DNA of 64,000 nt from assembly GCF_000195295.1 (NCBI RefSeq), contig NC_015388.1, positions 1,674,001 to 1,738,000 on the forward strand, read 5' to 3'. The translations under genes were made by a program, and so were the position numbers. Position 1 is the stretch's first letter; each line of letters opens with the position of its first letter. This stretch comes from Desulfobacca acetoxidans DSM 11109 (lineage in GTDB: Bacteria; Desulfobacterota; Desulfobaccia; Desulfobaccales; Desulfobaccaceae). The notes beneath the pieces are model-generated. The model ran no database searches. It worked only from the letters and a program-made list of their open reading frames with translations, and was not told the DNA's origin. Below, piece by piece: positions 16,394 to 25,724 of this stretch.

Positions 16394-17493
16394 AGACTAC
16401 CATCTATTGCCAGATCGGGCCGACGGCCCCGGAGTGGATCAGGATTTTGCCGATGGGGGAAGTCATTTTAGGTGATGGTCGGGAGCCTTTCCGGGTATCG
16501 ACGGCATCTATCGAGCGAATTATGGAGGCCTGGAGGTGGCGCGGCAACGATATGGTGGTTGATTACGAACATCAGACCATCAGTGGCCGAGAGGCACCCG
16601 CAGCAGGTTGGGTGAAGGCGCTGACCTCGGTTTTTGATGGTCTATGGGCCCGGGTGGAATGGACCGACCGGGCCCGAGAGTATATCGAAAAGAAAGAGTA
16701 CCGTTATTTTTCCCCGGTGGTGCAACTGAACGAGTCCAGAGAAGTGGAGGATTTGTTGCATGTAGCTTTGACAAATTTCCCGGCTATAACCAATCTGGCG
16801 CCCCTGGTTCTATCGGTTGAACCGGCGGGGAAAAAGGGAATAACAAACAAGCGAGAGGAGAATACCGGAAATGTAGAGGAAAAAGGTAAAGAGACGGATG
16901 GGGCAGGCAACGGTTATGATACAGGTGCAGAAAGGAAGGAAATGATTGCCGAAAAATTGAAAGTGATTTTAGGACTCCGGGAAGACGCTTCGGAGGATCA
17001 GATTGTAGCTCTCGTGGATGACTATATAAAAATCTCGGGCGGGAAATCAACACCTTTGCCGCCGGAGATTGCCGCGGCGCTCGGTATGGCTGAAGGCGAC
17101 AGCTGTTCCAAAGCGCTTCAGCGCATCGAGTCGCTGCAGGCCGAGGTCAAAAATGCTGCCCGGATGAGAGAAGAGTTGAACGCTATGAAGCTACAGGAAG
17201 CTTTGTCCAGAGCCGAACGATTGATCCAGGAGGCATTAAGCAGCAGACGAACAACTCCGGCAGAATTGCAACAGGCAAACGGCAGTCTGCGTCGTTTGGC
17301 GCATGACGATCCTGACTTTTTTCAGGAGCTGATAATGTCGCGTCCGGAAAATTCGGCCATTCCAGGGCCTCTCGAGCCAGGGGGTAGGTATTGGACGACA
17401 CTGACTCAGGAAGACCGGGAGGTTTGTCAGAATCTAGGTATCAGGCCTGAGGATTTTCTGAAAAATAAAGAGAAATTCAAGGAGGAGAGATAA
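16390..17493 (+). CDS. Mu I-type prohead protease with scaffold region
   Basis: The N-terminal 150 residues match the Mu I protein family (DYEHQTISGREAPAAGWVKA near residue 58, EYRYFSPVVQL near 104, LTNFPAITNLAPL near 127). The C-terminal 200 residues are charged and largely helical with a coiled-coil stretch (LQRIESLQAEVKNAARMREE), as expected for a scaffold released by the protease. It matures the prohead before packaging. It overlaps the portal gene by 4 bp. Confidence 0.88.
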   Translation: MKTTIYCQIGPTAPEWIRILPMGEVILGDGREPFRVSTASIERIMEAWRWRGNDMVVDYEHQTISGREAPAAGWVKALTSVFDGLWARVEWTDRAREYIEKKEYRYFSPVVQLNESREVEDLLHVALTNFPAITNLAPLVLSVEPAGKKGITNKREENTGNVEEKGKETDGAGNGYDTGAERKEMIAEKLKVILGLREDASEDQIVALVDDYIKISGGKSTPLPPEIAAALGMAEGDSCSKALQRIESLQAEVKNAARMREELNAMKLQEALSRAERLIQEALSSRRTTPAELQQANGSLRRLAHDDPDFFQELIMSRPENSAIPGPLEPGGRYWTTLTQEDREVCQNLGIRPEDFLKNKEKFKEER

Positions 17494-17495
17494 CC

Positions 17496-17894
17496 ATGTC
17501 TGCCTGTACGGCTGATAGAGACACGATTTACCGAGAGGGATTGGAACTGGAATATCCGGTTAAGGCTGCAACCAAAATTTATGCCGGGTCGATGGTGGCG
17601 GTAGACAGCACCGGTTATGCAATTCCAGCGGCTAACGCCGCAGGCCACCAACTGGTTGGGGTGGCCCTGGAGCAGGTTGACAACAGCCTGGGGGCCAGTG
17701 GTGCCAGGCAGGTCAGAGTGAGAACGGCCGGGGTTTTTGACTTTACCGCTACCTCCATTAGCCAGGCAAATGTCGGGGCGGAGATGTATGTAGTGGATGA
17801 TCAGACCTTTGATGAGGTAAATCCGGGCCAGGGGATCAGGTGTGGGAAACTGGTGAAGTATGTTTCAGCAACAAGAGGTTGGATAAAAATCTAA
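17496..17894 (+). CDS. Capsid decoration-like protein
   Basis: A 132-residue beta-rich protein starting two bases after the protease stop, with AAGGAGGAGAG as ribosome binding site. Segments KIYAGSMVAVDSTGYAIPA and VRVRTAGVFDFTATS resemble DUF2190/decoration-type proteins that lie between protease and major capsid genes in many phages. The assignment relies on position and this pattern. Confidence 0.6.
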   Translation: MSACTADRDTIYREGLELEYPVKAATKIYAGSMVAVDSTGYAIPAANAAGHQLVGVALEQVDNSLGASGARQVRVRTAGVFDFTATSISQANVGAEMYVVDDQTFDEVNPGQGIRCGKLVKYVSATRGWIKI

Positions 17895-17913
17895 TAAGGG
17901 AGAGACAGGAAAC

Positions 17914-18804
17914 ATGATCATCAACCGAGCTAATCTGGCAAGCATGTATGTGGCTTTGAACACCGTCTTCAATAATGCCTTCGAGGGGGCTCCCAGCTAT
18001 CACGAGAAGATTGCCATGCTGGTGCCGAGCAACACTAGATACAACGACTACAAATTTATGATGCAGTTTCCGATGTTGCGGGAGTGGATCGGAGATCGCC
18101 AGATCCGGAATCTTGCCGCGGCTTCATTTCAGATTGCCAATAGAGATTATGAGGCCACGGTGGAAGTGGACAGCAATGATATCGAAGACGATCAACTGGG
18201 GGTCTACCATCCGATTGTGGCTGAGTTGGGCCGCGCCGCCCGGCAGCACCCGGATCTGCTCCTGGCAACGCTGATATCCGAAGGGTTTACCACGCCATGT
18301 TACGACGGCAAGACCTTCTTTGCAACTGATCATCCGGTGGCTTCCGGAACACAGAGCAATAACGGTGGCGGGTCCGGAACTGCCTGGTATCTGTTTGATG
18401 CTACCAGGGCAATTAAGCCTTTCATTTTTCAACGGCGGAGCCTGCCGCGATTAATCAGTCAGGACAGCCCCGATGATGAACATGCCTTTATGCGGAAGAA
18501 ATTTCGCTATGGCGTAGATTATCGCGGAGCGGTCGGGTATGGCCTCTGGCAATTGGCTTATGGCAGCAAGGACACATTGAACACTACCAACTATATCGCA
18601 GCCCGGGCGGCTATGATGCAACTTACCAATGATGAGGGGACGCCCTTGGGTGTGGCCCCGAATCTTCTGGTAGTGCCTCCTGCTTTGGAAGGTCAGGCAA
18701 AAGAACTTTTACACGCTGATTTTATGGGCGTAACCGGAGAGGGTACGAAGACCAACGTCTGGAGAGGAACCGCAGAGGTTCTCGTCGTTCCCTGGCTAAA
18801 GTAG
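17914..18804 (+). CDS. Mu T-type major capsid protein
   Basis: A 296-residue protein beginning MIINRANLASMYVALNTVFN, with FMMQFPMLREWIGDRQIRNL near residue 49, VDSNDIEDDQLGVY near 86 and a typical C-terminal VAPNLLVVPPALE. This fits the Mu gpT family, which builds the icosahedral head with the HK97 fold. GGGAGAGACAGG precedes the ATG. The length is close to that of Mu gpT. Confidence 0.9.
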   Translation: MIINRANLASMYVALNTVFNNAFEGAPSYHEKIAMLVPSNTRYNDYKFMMQFPMLREWIGDRQIRNLAAASFQIANRDYEATVEVDSNDIEDDQLGVYHPIVAELGRAARQHPDLLLATLISEGFTTPCYDGKTFFATDHPVASGTQSNNGGGSGTAWYLFDATRAIKPFIFQRRSLPRLISQDSPDDEHAFMRKKFRYGVDYRGAVGYGLWQLAYGSKDTLNTTNYIAARAAMMQLTNDEGTPLGVAPNLLVVPPALEGQAKELLHADFMGVTGEGTKTNVWRGTAEVLVVPWLK

Positions 18805-18878
18805 CGGGAAAATAGCAGTGAAAGGTAGTCGATGAAATACCAACTATTGTTTTTTAGTCGGTTAGATCGAGGTGTTGC

Positions 18879-19196
18879 ATGGCAAATAGTGAAAGATGGG
18901 GAGTCGGATGGCTCCAAATAGTATTAGACGGATCAGGCGATTGGATAAGCAGCAAGGCAATTAAATTTAAGAGTTTAAAGTTTATGCCGTCAGGGGCGGG
19001 AGATGTATTGGTGTTAAAAGAAGTAACCCCGGGCGTCAGTGAGGCGCTTTGGCCACAGATGAAATTGTCTTCAAGCTCTGGCGATCCGGTCGGTTGTTTA
19101 TTCAATGTCAACATTGCCCGAAAATTGAAGATTCCTTATAGTCTCTGTACTTTTGACGATCCAGACAAGGCCGTAATTACTTTAGAATTTGTGTAG
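18879..19196 (+). CDS. Unknown phage protein in the Mu gp35 position
   Basis: A 105-residue protein of no family I recognise, with a predicted beta-rich core (AIKFKSLKFMPSGAGDVLVL). It lies directly after the major capsid gene. In Mu this slot holds gp35. A plain structural role is likely but not shown. Confidence 0.55.
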   Translation: MANSERWGVGWLQIVLDGSGDWISSKAIKFKSLKFMPSGAGDVLVLKEVTPGVSEALWPQMKLSSSSGDPVGCLFNVNIARKLKIPYSLCTFDDPDKAVITLEFV

Positions 19197-19211
19197 ATAA
19201 TTAGTTTTGAC

Positions 19212-19265
19212 AGGTGATCGGGTAGAGATGGTTTGGACTAGTTTGTTGATCTCTTACCCGTCACC
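19212..19265. terminator. Strong stem-loop between capsid block and spike gene
   Basis: AGGTGATCGGGTAGAGAT (19212-19229) pairs almost completely with ATCTCTTACCCGTCACCT (19248-19265) around an 18-nt loop. No T-run follows, so termination is not certain. It separates the head genes from the large spike gene, which has a weak ribosome binding site. Confidence 0.55.
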
Positions 19266-19298
19266 TATAACTGCTGGATTATAAAATGGATAATAGAA

Positions 19299-22226
19299 AT
19301 GTATATTGAGAGCGAGATTAGTTGTATCAGGAAAAGCAGTGTAGCATATCTTAATTTTAAATCCACGACGGTGAATAAATCGGATGTTGATGTTCTGACG
19401 GTGACGCCGACTTTGAGCAGTGCTAAAGGAACCGATACTGTTGTTGATGTCTATTTCACCGGCGGCCACAGCGATCAGGAGAACTACGGCGTCGGGCAGC
19501 ATTTCACCCTGGTCTGCAGCGGCGCCACTATCACCAACACCGGCTACAACACCACTCGGGTGCGTCTGACCATCCCTGCCGGGAGCACTACCAAAGCCAT
19601 CACCATGACCATCGTCAACAACCCGGTGTTGGAACGAGATCGGGTAATCACTATCTCCGCCGCCGGGTTCGGGGCCTCCAAGACCGTCACCATCATTGAC
19701 GATAACGTCCCTGCCGAAGTCAATGTCAAAACCGACTACGGGGCGGTAGGCGACGGGATCACGGATGACACCACAGCTTTCCAAGCGGCTATCGATGCCA
19801 TTAAATCCGCCGGCGGGGTGATCTATATCCCGGACGGCACCTATATCATCGGCAACCTCCATATCGGCCCCCACAACATCAGTTTGGTCGGCCAGTCCAA
19901 GACCGGCACCATCCTGAAACGGAAAGCATACCTCGGCACGGTCGGGATCACCATGGACTACGGCGGCTATCGGTATGAGTCCGCCGTAGACAGCAAGCCT
20001 TTGACCTTCTACAACCTGACGATTGACGGCAACTGCGCCAACCAGGGGGATTTCCATGGGTATGAGCAGGAACATAAATGGACCCTGCTGGTCTTCGGCA
20101 ACGACAACAACTTCACCTATGCCGGTCGGCTGAACTTCCATATGGAGAACGCCGTCATCAAAGACACCATCACGGACGGCATCTCTATCATCAACAACAC
20201 CATTGCCAAACTCTACCAGATGGAGTTTGATGAGTGTTTCCGGGGTTCGACTTCGCTGCTGGGCGGCAACACCGACGTGGAGATGGTCAACATTGAGTGC
20301 AGCGGGACGCAGGAACGGTTCAGACCGGCAGGCGATCCCCTGGGACGGTATACCCCCTCTCTCTCAGCGATGCACATGGAACTCTCGGAGCGGGGGTATT
20401 GCGACGGCACGACCAAGACCGGGTATGCTCAGAACGTCACCCTGAAGAACGTCAACTATAACGCCGGGGGGTTCTGGATCACCTGCGCCGCCAATTCCGA
20501 GATCACCCTGAATGCTAATGACATCTATGTGAACGGCTGTTTTCATCTGCAGGGTCCCAATTCTCAACCCTCTACGGTCTGGGCTAGTCAAGCCTGGACC
20601 TTCGGCGCCATCATCCGGCCTACGACCTATAACGGCAGGAGGTATATCTGTATCACGGCCGGGACCTCCGGGGCTTCCGAACCGACGTGGAACACGGTCC
20701 TGGATTCGGTGACGACGGATGGGACGGTGCAGTGGCGGTGTCTGGACCTGAACATTCAGGACGTGACCATTGCGAACTCGTTGATCAAATCCTATGCCTT
20801 GGAGAACTATGTCGCCTATCTCAACAGTCTGGGGCAGGTGACGTTCAACAACTGTCAATTTGACCTGGCCTACACGAGCGAGGATTTAGGGGATTCAGTC
20901 CTCCCGGCTTATGCCTTCTATGCCGTCTTGGATCAAGGTTCGGGGACGGCCCGGAACGGATTGTTGACCTTTGACCAGGGTTGTTGGTTCACTATCTCTG
21001 CGGAAGACAACTATTCTCAGGACCGGGTTGCCCTGTGGGTTGGCGGGGAAGTCTTGGACGGCACGGCCAATGCTTACGATCATGAAGTAGTGCTGACCGG
21101 CAACTGTGAGATCGACGGGGCTGACTACTTTGATTATGGAATCTACTGCGGCCAGGACGGCCGGAGCTCCGTCAGGTTGACCCTGGAGGACCTGATAGTG
21201 GCAGTGCTGAGTACTGGGTATGCCCTGCTCTTATCGGGGCAGACAGGGCAGTATAACGACATCACGATCAACCATCTGCAAATCACCTCAGGTCGATACC
21301 TGATCTGGAACTATCCGAGAGCCGGAGATATCTTCGTTGACACCGGTTCTAGTCTGGCTAAGGCGCAGAACCGGATCACGGCCGGGACCAACCTCGCAGC
21401 GATTACCATGACCGGCACTTCACGGGCTTTATCCGGCAGTCTGCGTCCGGATTGGGATTATGTGCACGGCCTGGTAGGAGACATCTATACTGATGACGAC
21501 CTGGTGGAATGGCTCTGCACTGCCGCCGGATGGTATGACTCACAGTTGTCGGCGGAGCATCAGGGTGTGTGGTCGCCGGACGGGGTGGCGGTGTTGCAGA
21601 GTGATTCTTTTGAATCCTGGTCAAGCGGCAGCCCGGCGGGTTGGACCAAGGTAACCGGCACGAACAACGTGGTCGCTCAGGGTGAACCGGACACCGGGGT
21701 TAAACATGGCGACTATGCGGTGAAGGTGACTTACAAAGATGCCACCAACGCCTTCTTTTATAAGAACTGGGCGGCAACGAACATCTTGGAGTTCTTCTGT
21801 AAAATCTACCTGGCCGTGCCGTCGGTAACATCATCTTCGGGTGAGTCTTCGATCTTCATCGTAGGCACGAGTGCGGGATCGAGATGTTGTTATATCCTGA
21901 TGCGGATCAACTCCGGGAATGTGGAAGTGAAACTGACGACGCCGGGAAGCGGGGCAAGCTCCTGGCACGTATTGGGCGCCGTAGGGGACGCCCCGAGAGC
22001 GGTGCAATTCTATTTCAAATCAGATACCGTCTCAGGTGCATGGAAACTCTGGTTGAACGAGGCGGCGGAGGGGAGTCCGACGGAACAATCTATGTTCGGT
22101 TTTAATTCCGGCACGAACCAGTTTGGACGGAGTTGGTTAGGGAAATACAACGGTGATGCCGACGCCGGGAACGATTACAGTATCTATGTAGACTGTCTGG
22201 ATATCAGGAACGCATTTATTTCGTGA
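19299..22226 (+). CDS. Tailspike-like protein with pectate-lyase fold
   Basis: A 975-residue protein with three parts. Residues about 20-140 look like a Calx-beta domain ([11 protein letters not shown] at its end). From about 140, [20 protein letters not shown] and [15 protein letters not shown] begin a pectate-lyase-3 right-handed beta helix that runs to about 700, interrupted near 425-485 by a domain with [18 protein letters not shown]. The C-terminal 200 residues look like a lectin-type jelly roll ([15 protein letters not shown] onward). Such proteins bind or cleave surface polysaccharide. Codons are more GC-rich at third positions than those of neighbours, which suggests separate transfer. 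The site between capsid and gp36-like genes is unusual, and the 3' end is duplicated. Confidence 0.8.
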   Translation: MYIESEISCIRKSSVAYLNFKSTTVNKSDVDVLTVTPTLSSAKGTDTVVDVYFTGGHSDQENYGVGQHFTLVCSGATITNTGYNTTRVRLTIPAGSTTKAITMTIVNNPVLERDRVITISAAGFGASKTVTIIDDNVPAEVNVKTDYGAVGDGITDDTTAFQAAIDAIKSAGGVIYIPDGTYIIGNLHIGPHNISLVGQSKTGTILKRKAYLGTVGITMDYGGYRYESAVDSKPLTFYNLTIDGNCANQGDFHGYEQEHKWTLLVFGNDNNFTYAGRLNFHMENAVIKDTITDGISIINNTIAKLYQMEFDECFRGSTSLLGGNTDVEMVNIECSGTQERFRPAGDPLGRYTPSLSAMHMELSERGYCDGTTKTGYAQNVTLKNVNYNAGGFWITCAANSEITLNANDIYVNGCFHLQGPNSQPSTVWASQAWTFGAIIRPTTYNGRRYICITAGTSGASEPTWNTVLDSVTTDGTVQWRCLDLNIQDVTIANSLIKSYALENYVAYLNSLGQVTFNNCQFDLAYTSEDLGDSVLPAYAFYAVLDQGSGTARNGLLTFDQGCWFTISAEDNYSQDRVALWVGGEVLDGTANAYDHEVVLTGNCEIDGADYFDYGIYCGQDGRSSVRLTLEDLIVAVLSTGYALLLSGQTGQYNDITINHLQITSGRYLIWNYPRAGDIFVDTGSSLAKAQNRITAGTNLAAITMTGTSRALSGSLRPDWDYVHGLVGDIYTDDDLVEWLCTAAGWYDSQLSAEHQGVWSPDGVAVLQSDSFESWSSGSPAGWTKVTGTNNVVAQGEPDTGVKHGDYAVKVTYKDATNAFFYKNWAATNILEFFCKIYLAVPSVTSSSGESSIFIVGTSAGSRCCYILMRINSGNVEVKLTTPGSGASSWHVLGAVGDAPRAVQFYFKSDTVSGAWKLWLNEAAEGSPTEQSMFGFNSGTNQFGRSWLGKYNGDADAGNDYSIYVDCLDIRNAFIS
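22105..22220 (+). repeat. 116-bp tandem duplication, copy 1 (inside spike gene end)
   Basis: This segment, from ATTCCGGCACGAACCAG to ACGCATTTATT, encodes the last 38 or so residues of the spike. It is repeated at 22271-22386 with only four substitutions that I can count. Confidence 0.93.
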
Positions 22227-22264
22227 GCCGTGAGCCGTTGAACGTGAGCCGTGAGCCGTGAGCC
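22223..22264 (+). repeat. Heptamer array at the spike stop codon
   Basis: Six exact 7-nt units: GTGAGCC, GTGAGCC, GTTGAAC, GTGAGCC, GTGAGCC, GTGAGCC. The stop codon TGA of the spike gene is supplied by the first unit. The array separates the two copies of the 116-bp duplication. Confidence 0.95.
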
Positions 22265-22270
22265 GAATTC

Positions 22271-22386
22271 ATTCCGGCACGAACCAGTTTGGACGGAGTT
22301 GGTTAGGGAAATATAACGGTGATGCCGCCGCCGGGAACGATTACAACATCTATGTAGACTGTCTGGATATCAGGAACGCATTTATT
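22271..22386 (+). repeat. 116-bp tandem duplication, copy 2 (spike C-terminus remnant)
   Basis: Second copy of the spike 3' end. Its frame stays open and runs on in frame into the gp36-like gene, so it reads as a spike C-terminal remnant without the rest of the gene. I regard it as a leftover of recombination, not part of the gp36-like protein. Confidence 0.9.
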
Positions 22387-22424
22387 CAGTGGAAAGGAAG
22401 AAAAAGGGAAGAACTTTTCCCTGT

Positions 22425-22459
22425 CCTTATCCTTTATCCTTCTTCCCTTTACCCTGCAC
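22425..22459 (+). repeat. Degenerate heptamer run before the gp36-like gene
   Basis: Five 7-nt units with a C-rich start: CCTTATC, CTTTATC, CTTCTTC, CCTTTAC, CCTGCAC. The period is regular although the units vary. Confidence 0.6.
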
Positions 22460-22476
22460 ACTTAAAGGGGGATGAA

Positions 22477-22899
22477 ATGGCCTATTGCACACAGGAAGAT
22501 ATTGAGAAACTGATTCCGGAGCAGGAGTTGGCGGAGTTGACGACGGAGAGCGGCAGCACCCCGGATGCCGACGTGGTGACCGAGGCTATTGCAAAGGCTG
22601 ATGCCGGGATCGACAGTTATCTAGGAGTGAGATATTCAGTGCCATTTAGTTTAGCTCCGGCTGTGATTCGATTCCTATCGGTAGACCTGGCCATCTATCA
22701 CCTTTATACCCGCCGCAGCATTGCCCCCGGTATCAGACGAACGAGGTATGAAGATGCTCTAAAATTTTTACAGGAACTGGCAGATGGAACAGCGGTCATC
22801 CCCGGGGCAGTTGAACGAGAAGCTCCGGCAGATCCTTTTGAATTGACGGATAACGCACGTGGAAGGATTTTTTCCCGGCGGGCGCTGGAGAACTACTGA
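22477..22899 (+). CDS. DUF1320 protein, Mu gp36-like
   Basis: A 140-residue protein starting MAYCTQEDIEKLIPEQELAE, the typical DUF1320 opening, with DAGIDSYLGVRYSVPF near residue 45 and VDLAIYHLYTRR near 70. It is an alpha-helical head-completion or connector-type protein. The ATG at 22477 has AAAGGGGGATGA upstream and gives the family start; a longer frame (from 22258) would add the duplicated spike tail. It overlaps the next gene (TGATG). Confidence 0.88.
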   Translation: MAYCTQEDIEKLIPEQELAELTTESGSTPDADVVTEAIAKADAGIDSYLGVRYSVPFSLAPAVIRFLSVDLAIYHLYTRRSIAPGIRRTRYEDALKFLQELADGTAVIPGAVEREAPADPFELTDNARGRIFSRRALENY

Positions 22900-23690
22900 T
22901 GGTGGGCGTCTCAGAGATTGAAGCAAGCATTATTTCGGCCCTGGCCGAAATCCGGCCTGAGGTCCCGACGATCAGGAGTTATCAGGGAGAAATCTTGAAA
23001 GACGTCAGGTCGCAGGCTTTTAGGCTTCCTGCCTTCTTGATTAGATATGTGTGGGGTTATGCTACCCGATCCAGCGATAAAGTTTACGGACTGAATTATC
23101 ATTTTAGCGTCACCATAGTGAACTGCAACGCCAGGGGTGAAAGAAAGGCCCGCACCGAAACCGATGGCCTTTATCAACTGGGTGACGACATCCAAAAAGC
23201 GGTGCAGCACCAGACCTTTGGCCTGCCGATAACACCGTTTTATCTGATGAGTTCCAGCTTTATCAGCGCTGAACCGGAAGCGCTCATTTTGGTCAACACT
23301 TATAAGACTACGGCCTATGATCTGGCAACATTGGGAAAATTGAGCTGGGTCAGTGAGACTGGGGGTGAGACAGAGGTCTTTTTACCGTTTCATTATACCG
23401 AGGCAGGCAGCCATCAAATGATGGATTCGTCTGAATATGAGCGGGCTCTGGACGCAACGTTGAGAAAGTATTTTCGGCCTTTAAAGAGGCGTTTCGGGGT
23501 GGAGCTGCCATTTCTGAACGATAGCCAGAAGAATGAATTGCTTTCGGCAAAGCAGGCGCAGAGGCAATTTAAACTTTACCTTGAGGCCGGCGGGGAGAAG
23601 ACCTGTGACGTTGTCTGGAGCAACGATTTTGACTTCCACCAGGTTCGCCCCGGTGTCTGGTCGGGTCATATTATTCTGACGGAGATTTAA
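22899..23690 (+). CDS. Mu gp37-like protein with extra C-terminal domain
   Basis: The first 140 or so residues (IEASIISALAEIRPEV, then YHFSVTIVNCNARGERKART and a closing ALILVNTYKTTAYD) resemble Mu gp37/DUF1834, a tail-terminator-like protein. The remaining 120 residues are an extra domain (FLPFHYTEAGSHQMMDSSEY to SGHIILTEI) that I do not recognise. It contains one run of aromatic and basic residues and may be a separate tail protein fused in. Total 263 residues against about 150-190 for gp37 alone. Confidence 0.65.
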   Translation: MVGVSEIEASIISALAEIRPEVPTIRSYQGEILKDVRSQAFRLPAFLIRYVWGYATRSSDKVYGLNYHFSVTIVNCNARGERKARTETDGLYQLGDDIQKAVQHQTFGLPITPFYLMSSSFISAEPEALILVNTYKTTAYDLATLGKLSWVSETGGETEVFLPFHYTEAGSHQMMDSSEYERALDATLRKYFRPLKRRFGVELPFLNDSQKNELLSAKQAQRQFKLYLEAGGEKTCDVVWSNDFDFHQVRPGVWSGHIILTEI

Positions 23691-23691
23691 G

Positions 23692-25374
23692 ATGCGATCA
23701 GCTTCTCCCCAATATGAGCAAGAGGAAAAACGGACTCTTTTTGCCAGGCCTCGCCTGAAGGCGGTCTTTCGACCCTTTAAACTGGAGCCGGGACTGAAAG
23801 AGGGGGAGGGGGTTTTTAGCAATACCCTGTGCGGCGGCACCGCGGCAAATCTTTTTATGCAGTCCGGTTATCTAACTTCCGGCTGCTGGGAAGGGCCGAT
23901 AAAACAGGCGTATAACGGCCGGATGAACTTTTTCCGACCCGCCTGGACCGACAAGATCGGATACCTTCATAGTAATGTGCAGTATCGCACCGCGACAGAA
24001 TATTCCGATCTGGGGGAAGCGCCGTGGATGCAACTAGTCTGCGGCGAGGAGGCTGATCTTCAGAAGTATTTCCAATTTAAAATAACGTTTGCCGATCCGG
24101 TGCGGGCCTGGGCCTTGGATAACCCTGAACAGGCGGATGATTGGGCCGCCTACGGCATCGACGGCGGTTCTGACATCTGCCAATCTTATGCTGCCGATGG
24201 CAATTTTCCTGGAGGGATCGAGGACCTCAAATTGGAGGGCGGTCTTACCATTCATGACAACGAGATTATCAGAGGCGGTGTCATCAAGACTGGCATCGCC
24301 CTGGATTTTGCAGACATCGTAGCTGGCAGCCACGAACTTGTATTGGATAACAGAGACAAACAGTGGAATCCCCTGGCCCCCAATTTCTATTTCTCCCAGG
24401 CCCTTTGGTATGACAAGCAGGTCAGCTTTTTTTCCGGCTACGAGTTGCCCAGTGGACAGGTGGGATGGCAGGAACTTTATATGGGGCAGGTTCAAAAATT
24501 AACCGTTGCCCACAGCCATTACCATTATCATACTGCTGAGATAAGATCAAATGATCTGATCTGCAGCCTGTTAAAGAGGAAGATCGGGGCACCAGGAGGG
24601 GACGGCATCAGGAAGCCTTTTCTGCGGGGCTATTATGTCCTAAATGCGGACTGGCAATCGACGGAGCGGCCATTTGCCGGTGCAGCCGCCAAGACGGGTG
24701 CCGGATCTGCGGCCATAAGTACTATCGATAGCGATTATTACAATAACTCGGTCGATACCTTTTATCGGCTCAAAATAGAGACTGCCGGAGAGGTCGGAAC
24801 CGCTACCTTCTCCTGGTCTAAGGATGGCGGCTGTACCTGGGAAAAATCCGGATTGAGTACCGCGAATCAAGCAGCCCCCTTGCATCTGGAAAATAACCTG
24901 TATGTCTATTGGACCGCCGGGTCTGGCAATGACTTCGAAGAGGGCGATTACTGGGATTTTGTCGGCTATGTTAGAAGAAACCATTATCTGCTGCCCGGAG
25001 CGCCGTTTCAAGACATTACGGCGGTCTACGCCGATGGGGAAAGAATTGACCGATATACGGCTGATCTGGCAACCGGAAAACTTGTCATCCAGGGTCCCGG
25101 TCGGAGCCACCGCGCCCGCATAGTAAAGGACGATATCACCCATCCGGCTGATATCATAAAAGATATTATTACTGAAGTTGGCCTCGCAGACCGGTTGCGG
25201 CTGACAGACTATCAGGTCTGTAAAAGCGTTACGGCCGGATACAATATCGGCGTCTGTTTTGAAAATGTTAATGCCCTGTCGGCAATCCAAAAAATCTGCG
25301 CCAACTGTCTCTATGAATTGTGGATTGAAGCTGGTGAAATCAGGATGCAGGCTTATTTAGGAGAGTCGGGCTGA
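23692..25374 (+). CDS. Large phage structural protein, function unknown
   Basis: A 560-residue protein starting one base after the previous stop. It has no family I can name with confidence. The middle is beta-rich with several aromatic runs (HSHYHYHTAEIRSNDLICSL). The C-terminus, DIIKDIITEVGLADRLRL to ELWIEAGEIRMQAYLGESG, resembles the end of tail-hub or tail-tip proteins, where a short helical domain precedes a small beta unit. I infer a tail or baseplate part from position and this resemblance. Confidence 0.6.
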   Translation: MRSASPQYEQEEKRTLFARPRLKAVFRPFKLEPGLKEGEGVFSNTLCGGTAANLFMQSGYLTSGCWEGPIKQAYNGRMNFFRPAWTDKIGYLHSNVQYRTATEYSDLGEAPWMQLVCGEEADLQKYFQFKITFADPVRAWALDNPEQADDWAAYGIDGGSDICQSYAADGNFPGGIEDLKLEGGLTIHDNEIIRGGVIKTGIALDFADIVAGSHELVLDNRDKQWNPLAPNFYFSQALWYDKQVSFFSGYELPSGQVGWQELYMGQVQKLTVAHSHYHYHTAEIRSNDLICSLLKRKIGAPGGDGIRKPFLRGYYVLNADWQSTERPFAGAAAKTGAGSAAISTIDSDYYNNSVDTFYRLKIETAGEVGTATFSWSKDGGCTWEKSGLSTANQAAPLHLENNLYVYWTAGSGNDFEEGDYWDFVGYVRRNHYLLPGAPFQDITAVYADGERIDRYTADLATGKLVIQGPGRSHRARIVKDDITHPADIIKDIITEVGLADRLRLTDYQVCKSVTAGYNIGVCFENVNALSAIQKICANCLYELWIEAGEIRMQAYLGESG

Positions 25375-25375
25375 G

Positions 25376-25430
25376 ATGGAAAGGAATAGAAAAGGGGAAA
25401 GGCGAAGAAGGGTAGGGGGAGAAGAAGGGG
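25376..25430 (+). repeat. Purine-rich degenerate heptamer-like spacer
   Basis: GAAAGGAATAGAAAAGGGGA then AAGGCGAAGAAGGGTAGGGG. Read on the other strand it forms C-rich words with roughly 7-nt spacing, like the run at 22425. It also supplies the ribosome binding site of the next gene. Confidence 0.4.
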
Positions 25431-25724
25431 ATGCTGAATCAGTTCTTAAATAAGTGGATTGAATTGGATGGCCGAATGAAATCTTTGGTTTCAGAGATTG
25501 GGTTGGCCAACCATCAGTTTAATGTTCGCGTTAAGGATATCAATGAGTTGTTGAATAGATTAGCGGAAGATTTCACCCTGGCGTTTTCTTCTCTAGAAAA
25601 CCAAACCATGGATCTGGAGCGTGAACTGGGGGGGTTGAGAGATGCAGCCTCAGAGTCACTATTGGCCCAGGCCGATATTACCGGTGGACAATTAACGGAT
25701 ATTTTTAATCTAAGGATATTTTAG
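25431..25724 (+). CDS. Small helical phage protein
   Basis: A 97-residue protein made largely of heptad-like helices (INELLNRLAEDFTLAFSSLE, MDLERELGGLRDAAS). It may be a trimerisation or chaperone-type partner of the large protein that follows with a 1-bp overlap. No family recognised. Confidence 0.55.
   Translation: MLNQFLNKWIELDGRMKSLVSEIGLANHQFNVRVKDINELLNRLAEDFTLAFSSLENQTMDLERELGGLRDAASESLLAQADITGGQLTDIFNLRIF

Noticed and set aside
19254-20141. A 295-codon open frame opposite the spike gene
   Set aside because: It is the antisense of a GC3-rich coding region; the composition is Gly/Val/Asp-rich without domain signals.
22223-22264. CRISPR array
   Set aside because: The units are only 7 nt without unique spacers; no cas genes or 25-40 nt repeats are present anywhere in the window.
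22258-22476. An N-terminal extension of the gp36-like protein made of the duplicated spike tail
   Set aside because: The family start at 22477 has its own good ribosome binding site, and the extension encodes the spike remnant and heptamer sequence.
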